Assembly: GCA_902805475.1 (NCBI GenBank)
Contig: CADCSX010000011.1
Coordinates: 1 to 64,000, forward strand
DNA from: Entonaema liquescens
Lineage: Eukaryota; Ascomycota; Sordariomycetes; Xylariales; Xylariaceae
Length of the DNA stretch: 64,000 nucleotides
Direction of reading: 5' to 3'
The translations under genes and the position numbers were made by a program. The notes below the pieces were generated by a model, which worked only from the letters and a program-made list of their open reading frames with translations, was not told the DNA's origin and ran no database searches. Shown here in pieces: positions 1-9,851 of this stretch. Within the stretch, counting starts at the first letter, position 1. Each line of letters starts with the position of its first letter.

Positions 1-138
1 AACCCTAACCCTAACCCTAACCCTAACCCTAACCTAACCCTAACCCTAACCCTAACCCTAACCTAACCCTAACCCTAACCCTAACCCTAACCCTAACCCT
101 AACCCTAACCCTAACCCTAACCCTAACCCTAACCCTAA
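1..138. repeat. Telomere, (CCCTAA)n
   Basis: About 23 tandem copies of AACCCT begin at base 1 and stop at about 137, where AAATAATAAT begins. Two units near 31-36 and 61-66 are one C short (AACCTA). The C-rich strand reading inward means this is the left physical end of a chromosome. TTAGGG is the usual telomere unit of filamentous ascomycetes. Confidence 0.98.
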
Positions 139-1315
139 ATAATAATAAAAATATTAAATTAATTTCTTTTTAAATGTTTTTTAAATGTATTTTTATATTT
201 TAATTTTTAATTTATATTATTATATTTTATTAAATTTTTTCATTTAATTTTTTATATATTAATATTTATTTTTATTTTAATTAAATTAATTTTTTTTTTA
301 ATTTTTAATATTTAATTATTAAATAATAATATATTAATATTATTTTATTATTTTTTTAAAATTTTCAATATAATTTTTTAATTTATTATATATTATTTTA
401 TATTATTTTATTTAATAAATTTAATTTATTTTAATTTTTTAATTTATAATATATTTAATTTAATTTTATAATATTTTTTATACTTATTTAATTATATTTA
501 ATTATTATTATTTAATTATTTTAAATAATTAAATTTAATTTTTTATTTTTTATTTTAAATATTTTTTATTTTTTTTTAAAAAATTAAATTTTTTCTCTCC
601 CGGGTAAGTTTTGAAAAATCCAAAAAATAATTAATTTATTGTATTTAAATACAAGCCCAAATTAAATCGTAAAAATCCCTAATTTTCAAATTTAATTAAT
701 TTAATATTTATTCTATTTACCTTAAAAATGGCAATAAAACCGTTATTAAATTCGATTTATTATTAATATTTGCGCGTTATATTCGTTAAAAAATTGTATT
801 AAATTAATAATATTACGGGTTAATTTTTTTATTTTAAATAAAATTCAAATTAAATCGATTTTAAAGTTGTCGAATTTTCCGATTTTTATTCTAATTTCTT
901 TTCAATTTTTAAAGATCTTGAATTTTCAAAAATAATTCGAAAAAATTCAATTTTGGTACCCTAACCCCAATCGGGCCTAGCGGGGGCCTTATTTGATTCA
1001 ACTCAACATGGGGGTCGGGGTTATCTGAATCAACTCGACCCCCCGGTCACCCCATCAAAAAAAAACATCACAACCCTAAATCTATTTGTTTCTCAACGGG
1101 ATTTAATCCTGTAATTATTTAATTTATACCGTTGGATAGCCCCGATTTCAACGATTAAACGCATATAATTTTTATTAAATTTAACTAAGGTTTGGGGTTG
1201 AGTCGATTTAATTTAAATTTCAAATCAACTTAGTTTTTTGTATATTTAATGTAGGTAAAAAATCGCCATACAATTCAAATCAACTTAGCTTTAAGTTGAA
1301 TTGTTTTAATAGATA

Positions 1316-1500
1316 GGGTTAAAGTTAAAGATAAAATTAAAGTTAAAATAAAAATTGTGGTAATTTTCAATTTCGGGTAAATTTCGAATAAGATTGATTT
1401 TTTTTTTAACTTGAAAATCAATTTTACTTTTTGCCGCGCGCCGTGGCCCGTGTCCCCCCATTAAAAAAAAATCAATTTTACTTAAAATTGATTTTACTTT
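1316..1500. repeat. Subtelomeric repeat, copy 1 (least eroded)
   Basis: This starts with GGGTTAAAGTTAAAG, carries AATTTCGGGTAAATTTCG, then a GC-rich core GCCGCGCGCCGTGGCCCG, and ends in a short inverted repeat (ATCAATTTT / AAAATTGAT). It is the best-preserved of three related copies and serves as a reference for the C-to-T changes in the other two. Confidence 0.8.
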
Positions 1501-1762
1501 ATTATTAGTTTTTTAATTTTAAAATTTATTATATTTTATATATATAATAAATTATAAATTTTAAATTTTTATATATTTAATAATTTATATAATATTATAT
1601 TATTAATTTTTTTATTTTAATTTAAATTTTTATATATATAATATATTTAATTTTAATTTAATTTTAAATTTTTTTAATTTTTTTTAATTTTTTTATTTTA
1701 ATTTAATTTTTTTTATTTTTTTTATTTTTTTTTATTTAATTTTAATATTTTAAAATTTGTAC

Positions 1763-1955
1763 GGGTAAAGTTAAAGTTAAAGATAAGGTTAAAGTTGAAA
1801 TAAAAGTTGTGGTAATTTTCAATTTCGGGTAAATTTCGAATAAAATTGATTTTTTTTTTTAACCGAAAATTAATTTTACTTTTTATCGCGCGTTATAACC
1901 CGTGTTTTTTTATTAAAAAAAAATCAATTTTGTTTAAAATTGATTTTACTTTACT
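1763..1955. repeat. Subtelomeric repeat, copy 2 (RIP-mutated)
   Basis: Same order of blocks as the copy at 1316-1500. The core has become ATCGCGCGTTATAACCCG, and the C run that follows is now mostly T. The differences run in the C-to-T direction or its complement, with CpG retained. Confidence 0.78.
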
Positions 1956-2437
1956 ATGAAAATTTTTAAAATATTTAATTATTTATTATATTAAAATCTA
2001 TTTTTTATAATTTTAATTTTTATTTTTTAAATAAATTAAATTTATTTTTAAATAAAATTTTAAAAATAAAATATAATTTATATATAAAATTTATTTATAT
2101 TTATAAAAATAAAAATATAATATTTAAATTAAAATATTTAATTTTTTCATTTTTTTATTATAAATTAAGAAATTTTAAATTTTTAATAAAATAAATATTA
2201 AATGGAAATATAATTACGTTATAATAAATTTATATAAAAATATATATAATATTTATATAATTATTATTAATTTAATATACTTTTTATTATTTAATAAATA
2301 TTATTTTAAAAATATTATATTTTTTAAAATAATTATTAATTAAAAATTTAATTTAAAATTAAATAATAATTTAAAATTAATTAAAGATTTAAACTTAAAA
2401 TTAATTAAAAATTTAAGATTATTTAAAGATTTAAAGT

Positions 2438-2573
2438 TAATAATGGATAAAAGATAAAATTAAATTTTTTTTTTAATCGAAAATTAATTTTATTTTTTAT
2501 CGCGCGTTATAGCCCGTGTCCCCCTATTAAAAAAAAATCAATCTTATTTAAAATTGATTTTACTTTATTATTA
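2438..2573. repeat. Subtelomeric repeat, copy 3 (partial, RIP-mutated)
   Basis: The left part is decayed or missing, but the core ATCGCGCGTTATAGCCCG, the C run and the terminal inverted repeat are recognisable. It is intermediate in erosion between the copies at 1316 and 1763. Confidence 0.72.
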
Positions 2574-4637
2574 AATAATTTTAATAAAAAATTAATTCTA
2601 ATTTATGTATTTATTATTTAAAAAGTTAATTAATAATTTATTTTAATTTTAAATTTTATGTTTTATTAAAAAAAAATAAAAAATATAATAAAAAATATTA
2701 TTATAATTTATATTTAATTTAAAACGTTTATATTAAAGATAATTTTTATATAAATATTAATTAAATTAAAATATAAATATTTTAAAAAATGTTATTATAT
2801 ATTAATAAATTATTATATAATTTTATTAAATTTAATATATATTAATTCGAAATTTATTTAAATTATAATTAAAAGAAATTACATATAAAATTATTAATAT
2901 TTAATTTTTATTTAATAATAACGATTATGGATTTATTTAAAATTACCATTTTTTAAATAAATGATATTTTTAATATTAACATTATGGAATTTTTTACCGT
3001 AAAAAATAAAACATTAATTAAAATAAAAATTAAAACATGTTTTTAAAAAATATTAAATAAAAAAATTGAAAATTTTAATGGTTTATGTATTATAATTTAT
3101 AAAAGAAATTATAAAATTTTTATTATTTAAAAAAATTAAATTAAAAAATTTAAATTATTAAATTTAAAATTTCCGAATATAATTAAATAATTTATAAAAT
3201 AAAAAACATAAAAAATATATATTTTATTAATTTACTAATTTAAAATTATGTTTAATTATATAATAACGATATAATATATAAAATTAAAATTAAAAAAAAT
3301 TAAAATTTTTAACGTTAAAATTTAATAATAAATAAATAATTAAAAACGAAAATTTTATTATATTAATTTAAATTTTTAAAATTTACGTTTATATATTTTT
3401 ATTAATAAATTATTCGTAAATAATAAAAATTTAAATTTATAAATTAATTACATTATTATTTTAAATAATAAAAAATTTATTTTTTAAAATAATAAAATTT
3501 AAATTATAAATAATATTATTTATTAATTATTTACTAAATATAAATAAATTATTTATAACGTTTTTATTAATAAAATTTATAAAATAATTTAAAAATTTAA
3601 TATAAAATATATAATTTATTATATAATTAATATTATTTTAAAATATTTATTATGTTCCCACGTTTCGTTAATTTTATATATTAATTTTTTTTTTATATTA
3701 ATGTTTAATGTAAATAAATAATATAAATAAATAAAAATTAATAATTAATTTAATAATATTAAAATAATTATATAAAAATTAAAAAATAAATAATATTTAA
3801 TAAATATATAATATTTATAATTTTGTAAATATAATGATTAAAGTATTTTTTAATAAAATAATAAAAATATTAATAAAAAATAATTAAATTAATTTACGAT
3901 TAAAAAAATAAATAAAACGTAAAATAAATATTAAATTTATAATTAATTAATTGTAAAAAAAAAAAAATTAAATGATAATTAAATGATAATCGTACGTATT
4001 ATTATGTAATACGTATTTAACACGAAAAAATATTTATATATTTTAAATTATATAAAAAATGCATTTTTTTTATTTTTTAATAATAAATAATTTCTTTTTT
4101 AAATATTATTAATACATTAATTTTAATTTATTTATTTATTTATTATTATTTTATTATTATTTTTTTTACGTACGTATTTATTAACATTAATATATATTTT
4201 ATAATTTTATAAAAAATAATATTATATATTTAATATATTATTTATTATATAATTTTTTTATTTAATTTATATGTTTTATATTTAATTTTTTTATAAAATA
4301 AAATTTAATTTAAATTAATATATTTATTTTTTTATATAAAATTATATAAAATATTATTTTAAATTTATTATTAAATTTAATTATTTAAATAAAATAAATT
4401 TTAAATTAATTAAAAAAACTTTATTATATTATACGAAATCGTTAAAAATATAAAAAAGTTTTTTTTATTAAAATTATATTCGTGAAATTTTAAAAATTTA
4501 AAATATATAAATTAATATATAATAAAATTAATAAAAAAAAAATTAAACATAAATAAAATAACGTTTAATTAATTAAATAATTTAAATTAATTAAAATTAA
4601 CGTTATTTTATAAATTAATTAATTAATTAAAAAAATT

Positions 4638-4791
4638 ACGTTTATTTATAACGCGGTTTTATTAATTAATTAATTAATTAATAAAATAACACGTATTTAT
4701 AATACGGTTTTATTAATTAATTAATTAATTAATAAAATAACGCGTATTTTATTATAATTTCGTAATTTAATTAATTAATTAATAAAATTAC
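4638..4791. repeat. Tandem repeat, three units of about 52 bp
   Basis: Three consecutive units (about 4638-4690, 4691-4741 and 4742-4791) each contain a run of TTAA/ATTAATTA and end in AATAAAATAAC or AATAAAATTAC. The third is the most diverged. They lie inside the RIP-eroded DNA and have no coding potential. Confidence 0.7.
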
Positions 4792-5688
4792 CCGTAATTA
4801 CGTATTATAAAATTTGAAAATTAATTATAATTAATTAAATAAAACGTTTTAAAATATGTATTTTTAATAAAAATAAACGTTTTTAATTATAAATTAATTA
4901 AAAACTTTTAAATTTAAATTTAACGTATTATAATTACGTTAATAAATAAATTTTAACGTTACGTAATAATTAATTAAATAACTCGATTATTTAAAAAATT
5001 ATTAATTTATGTATTTTAATTAAAATAACATTAATTCGGTAATAAAAAACGTATTAAATCGGTAATAATTATATTATTTTATATAAAAACGTTATATTCG
5101 CGAAAATTGCATAAATATTACATGTATTTTTATGTAAATTTATTAATATATAATCGTATTTTTTATATTTATTTTATTAAATTTTTTAATTTATTAAATT
5201 ATTTTATTTAATTTATTAAATTAATTATTTAATTAATTAAATAAACGTTACGTTTATTATTTATTTCGTTTCGAAAAACGCGTATATAATTGTATAAAAT
5301 GTTATAAAATTAATAATTTTAAAAAATTAAAATTTTATAAAAATAAATATTATTAAATAAACGGTAAAAAATTTAATTAATAAAAAAACGTATATAATAA
5401 AAAATTATAAAAAATAAAATTTATTAAAAATTATAAATAAACATTAATAAATTTATATACGCGAAAAAATATTTATTAATATAAAACCATTAAAATTATT
5501 ATTAATTTAATACGTTTTTTATTATTAAATTAATGTTATTTTTTAATTAATTATATATATAATATTTTTTATTTTATTTATTATTTTAAATTTTTTTTTT
5601 TTTTAATAATATATATATATAATCACGTAATTTAAATTTTTTTAAATTATATAATAAATATGTATTTTTTTATATCGTGCGATAATAT

Positions 5689-5951
5689 CACGTGATATTA
5701 TAAATTAAAATACGTATTTTATTAAATATTTTTTAATTTTATATATAATCGATTATTATTATATAATAAATACGTATTTTCGATTATTTAATTATTATTT
5801 TTTAAAATCACGTGATAAATAAATTTTATTTATATAATAATTTATAATTTAAATCGTAAATAAATAACCACGTGAATTTTTATTATCACGTGATTAATAC
5901 GTATTATTACGTAATTTTAAAAAAATTATAATTCACGTAATTTAACACGTG
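5689..5951. other. Cluster of five CACGTG palindromes
   Basis: CACGTG occurs at 5689, 5809, 5869, 5887 and 5946, twice within the longer palindrome TCACGTGA. It is the bHLH E-box, bound by Cbf1/Pho4-type factors and by the yeast centromere CDEI element. The surrounding DNA is nearly free of C outside CpG. Function here is unknown; binding is inference only. Confidence 0.55.
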
Positions 5952-6240
5952 TTAAATACGTATTAATTTTAAATAAAATTATTACGTAATATCGATTTTT
6001 AAATTATATAAATTAAATTTTTATATATAAAAATTTTTTAATTTTAATTATTTACGATTTTTAATATATTTTATATAATATATTTATTTTTAATTAAATT
6101 ATTTTTAACATTTTAAATAATTATATTTATTATTATTATATATATAATAAAATATAATAACGTTTTTTATATTATTTTATTATAATTTTAATTATTTTCA
6201 TTTATTTTAAAAAGCTTTTATTAACGTTATTACGTAATGT

Positions 6241-6775
6241 TATATCCATTTAATGCTTAACGCACCGTACGTTGTTAACGCTTTATCGTTCGCCGGAAAA
6301 CATTATACCGTGCAACAAAAAATCAGTCATACCGAGTTTTCAACTTTTCCGCTTTGGTCGATAACGTTCCTCATTCTGAGCATATTGTATGCTGAGTCCC
6401 GTGTTCGGATCGATAATGACGTATCTATATATATGTCAAAATATCCAAGATACGAACTTTTAGGATTTGCCAAGACGACATGCCTCTTTCTAGATCATTA
6501 TGTAGGCTATCACAATCCAATCTCTCATCACTTATACTCAGGCGGCCAAGGCTTGGCCTGTTTGAAGCTTCTATGATTAATAATTTGAAGAGTAACAGCG
6601 ATGCTGTTTGATTTATAATCGGTCATTCTCTCGTAGGCGGCGTATTTAAGGGATCTTCGAAATTGTCTGCTTGGGTTCGCGGTCAAGCATTGAGCATTAT
6701 CCCTCAATGCGGTGCATTTGAGCAATCCCGAAATTTCGTTTCCAATCCCACAACGCCTGACACCGTACAATCAAG
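6241..6775. other. Boundary and upstream region of the first gene
   Basis: Base composition changes from AT-only to normal within a few tens of bases at about 6240. The stretch contains small reading frames on both strands with no family resemblance. It most likely holds the promoter and 5' UTR of the NmrA-like gene at 6776. Confidence 0.5.
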
Positions 6776-7681
6776 ATGTCTACTTTCCTAGTCACTCTCG
6801 CTACCGGCCAACAAGGCAGAGCAACAGTTGCGGCTTTGCTTAAAGGCGGCGCTAAAGTGCACGCCGTCGTCCGAGACCTAACTAAGCCAGCCTCTCGGGA
6901 GCTTGAAAGTCAGGGTGTTGTCCTATTCAAAGGCAGCAATGATGATATCGATACTTTTCGGGACGCAGCGAAGGGATGCAAAGGCCTGTACTTGAATCTC
7001 GTTTCCTGGCCGGACAGCCCTAACCCGGGTCAACAAGCAGCAAATATTCTCGAAGCTTGTAAAGAAGCTGGAATAGAGCATGTTGTTGCTTCTACTTCCG
7101 GCTGGGTGGGAGATAAGGAGAAGTGGGATAACCCCCTTAACAAGAGCGACTGGCTGAAGGGGTTTTGCAAGCATGACGCACTTGTCGAAGATGCGGTTCG
7201 CCGCTCCGGAATCAAGTATTATACGATAATCCGTCCGTACTGGTTCCATTCCAATTATTTTTCGCCGGTCGTGGACGAGTTCTACCCCGAACTCAAGACA
7301 AAAGGAGAACTCGTTCACTCGTTCGAACCGGGTGCCATTTTCCCGCATGTCAACGTGGATGACATTGGGCGTTTTGCAGCTACGGCGCTTTTTGATCCGG
7401 TTAGATTTAATGGCGAGGAAGTCGAACTAGCTAGCCAGAATCTCGAGATAGAAAATGTAGCTGATGCGATCCGGAAAGCTACGGGAAAGAGCATCACCGT
7501 TCGGGCCCGGGCGCAGGAAGAAACAGACGACGCGAACCCGGTTGTAGCCTGGCAACGATGGGCGAATGTGGTCGACCTATCAGTTGATACGAAGGCGCTG
7601 GAGCAGAAATTTGGGTTCCGCTTCACAACATTAGAAGAGTATCTCACGCAGGAAAAGGCAAGATTGAATATCTTAGCCTAG
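6776..7681 (+). CDS. NmrA-like NAD(P)-binding protein
   Basis: Single-exon gene of 301 aa, the usual length of the NmrA-like/HSCARG branch of atypical short-chain dehydrogenases. The N-terminal beta-alpha-beta motif is ATGQQGRATV near residue 9, matching the NmrA dinucleotide signature, followed by the basic segment VVRD that often favours NADP. The atypical members usually lack the SDR Tyr-x3-Lys and act as redox sensors or isoflavone-reductase-like enzymes rather than classical dehydrogenases. A substrate cannot be assigned. It is the first convincing gene inward of the telomere, only about 540 bp from the RIP boundary, yet its codons look normal and it carries no stops, so RIP has not spread into it. 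The ATG at 6776 follows a stop-rich upstream region and begins the conserved Rossmann fold immediately. Confidence 0.88.
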   Translation: MSTFLVTLATGQQGRATVAALLKGGAKVHAVVRDLTKPASRELESQGVVLFKGSNDDIDTFRDAAKGCKGLYLNLVSWPDSPNPGQQAANILEACKEAGIEHVVASTSGWVGDKEKWDNPLNKSDWLKGFCKHDALVEDAVRRSGIKYYTIIRPYWFHSNYFSPVVDEFYPELKTKGELVHSFEPGAIFPHVNVDDIGRFAATALFDPVRFNGEEVELASQNLEIENVADAIRKATGKSITVRARAQEETDDANPVVAWQRWANVVDLSVDTKALEQKFGFRFTTLEEYLTQEKARLNILA

Positions 7682-9851
7682 GGTACATATAACTACGGCA
7701 CGAGGACTGTCTCAAATGTGTAAACTTATGTATATACCTACCTAGGTATTAAATAATAGAGGTCCCTGGTCGTGTCGTTAGGTCTTATATATATGCTTAT
7801 TAACATAAGCGGAACATACATATCCTCATTAAAGGGATGACTTTCAAGCTCCTCCATAATCTTTTCTTACGACGATTCCTTTATAATTAGACTATCAAAC
7901 TCATTCTTCATCCATATGAACGGCATATCTAGGTAGTTTCTTCCAATACTGAAATAATCTCTCTTATTTAAGTCTGTTCCCGATCGCTCTATCATTGCGG
8001 CTTACATTTAATTCTCACCCATAGTCCCCATACATCGATGCCAGTAGCTGCCAAGCACTTCCTTTATAATAGCGGTTATCTTTCGTATTGGACGAGGCGG
8101 ATATTAGAAAAAGATTAATTGCACTTAACTTTCTATCCTTTACCACCAACCTAGTACTAGAAGTTGCCAAATTCCTGGTATTGGCCGAGGTATCCTTGGT
8201 GTCTGATATGACGATTTATACAGACCTCGACGTGACTAGTTGGTTTGAGCTCGGTCGGGGAATAGTTACACGATTGGCCAACTGGTACTATTGCCTCGTA
8301 GAACCGCAGCGATTTACTCTCCTCCTGCAATACCTTACAGGAACTAGGGCTATGCAGCAGCATCTTCAACGTCCCGTGAGAAGCCGCACGGGTATCAAGT
8401 CAAAGGCTACTAGGAAACTAGGTACAGCAATGTTAGCTGAATTGCATGTTAAAATGTTACGGATAATAATAGCAAGCTCGTAAACCGAGGCTTACAAGAC
8501 GTTGAGACAAATGGGAAATTCATATAGGTATATGGGTGTTCATCTTTTCTTGCTCCCCCCTGGTCGTTCCTCCAAGGCCACTAATAAGCCTCGAATTCTT
8601 GCACGACACGCTACTTAATATCCTTAGAAGCACTAGAACATGTCTTCCGCAGCTTCTACTAGACAATTTTGCTAGTCTTTGCATCGCGACGATATACTTT
8701 AGTGAATTTTCAAGCAAAAGGAGCATTCGAGACATTCAACCCCTTTTTTTTAAATGAGGTCTTCAACTGATTCCCATTCACTTGTGTGGTAACGCTCCTT
8801 GTGTATTCAAAATTCCGGTTGCTTTCTTCGAGCCGGGGGGGAGGGGCGTTAGGTGAAAGTTATACTCCAGTTGACGTGTAGAGAGCAACTATGGTTGCTG
8901 TTATCTCGGAGCATTCCATGCGGGTATTTGTTGTTCTTGTTGCTCGCTGATGAATTTGGTAGGTACGTTAACTTGACATTCTGATTCCTCTTGTCCCAAT
9001 GCCCAGTAAGAACTTGGAGAGCCAGGCACCTTCGATTCCTAGCCCGCCGCACAAGGGTTACAGATCATCTCTGAGATAGGGATCGCCTCGTCTTCATTTT
9101 CGGCGATAATGTTCTCGAGCGTCCTAGTAGCCCAGGCCGACCTCGTGGTCGCTCCTCCTACTATTGAAAAGCTCTTAATTACGAGCACACTACCTATGTA
9201 TATCAGGGACGTGCAACACTTTCGCCTTTAGGCAAATAACGCTCCACTCCTTGTGTCAGATGAGTGGGTATGATTGGAGATATAACCCTCCGAGAGCAGT
9301 GCTCTGTAGCGCTTCCTAGCATCCCACTGAAGCGCCAATTTCGGTGGTATTTGATTCTCGGCTGAGTCCATGATGATCTTCGAGCAAGGGGATCAAAGGA
9401 AAGAGGCCGGTATTTTCTTTAAAGGGCGGGGAGTGTACGTATTAATATGAATGTTGCGTAGCGATACGATATTGCTGGGTAGATAGGGGTCGTCAAGTTG
9501 ACGACGGGATGTACGGACAGAAAGGGAGTAAGGAGGGAATGTAATGTATTCAATTGACTTTAGTGCTAAATGTTTGGGCCTATCTATTCAAAATTTAATC
9601 GGCTAATAGTCGTCGCTTCTAGAGTATGTTGCTATTATGCCTTTTCAATTTCCGACTCGCATTCTCTAGTGACATGTTGATGGGCTAAACAGAATCGCAT
9701 AGGCGCGGATTTCGCCTTGCCATACCAAAGGTGGATGGAGATTGACTAGGCAAAACTTGGCAGTATTTAGTCCAAAGTTCAACATAATAGTACTAGAGAC
9801 TTTTCCAAATCTTCTTATGTAATGGCTAGATTGGTATAGATCATGCTACGT
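7682..9851. other. Intergenic region, no gene seen
   Basis: Lies between the 3' end of the NmrA-like gene and the 3' end of the minus-strand beta-glucosidase. Short frames at 8088-8483, 8520-8757 and 8849-9052 have no recognisable similarity, and the first begins with a non-ATG codon. A TACCTACCTAGGTA microrepeat lies near 7737. Nothing else is supportable. Confidence 0.5.

Larger units (their letters stand above)
139..6240. other. AT-rich, RIP-saturated subtelomere
   Basis: About 6.1 kb composed almost wholly of A and T, ending sharply near 6240. No open reading frame of note is present on either strand. In the inner part (about 4400-6240) the few remaining C and G lie mostly as CpG (ACG, CGT, CGCG), which is what remains after RIP converts CpA, and to a lesser extent CpT and CpC, to T. 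A less eroded island with real GC content lies at about 955-1060, and patches at 1430-1460 and 2500-2525 keep C runs. The source repeats can no longer be identified. No telomere-linked helicase gene is visible. Confidence 0.9.

Noticed and set aside
6253..6576. 107-codon ATG-initiated frame at the RIP boundary
   Set aside because: No family resemblance, composition like random sequence, and it overlaps another random frame on the opposite strand.
8088..8483. 131-codon frame
   Set aside because: Starts with a non-ATG codon, no recognisable domain and no splice partners.
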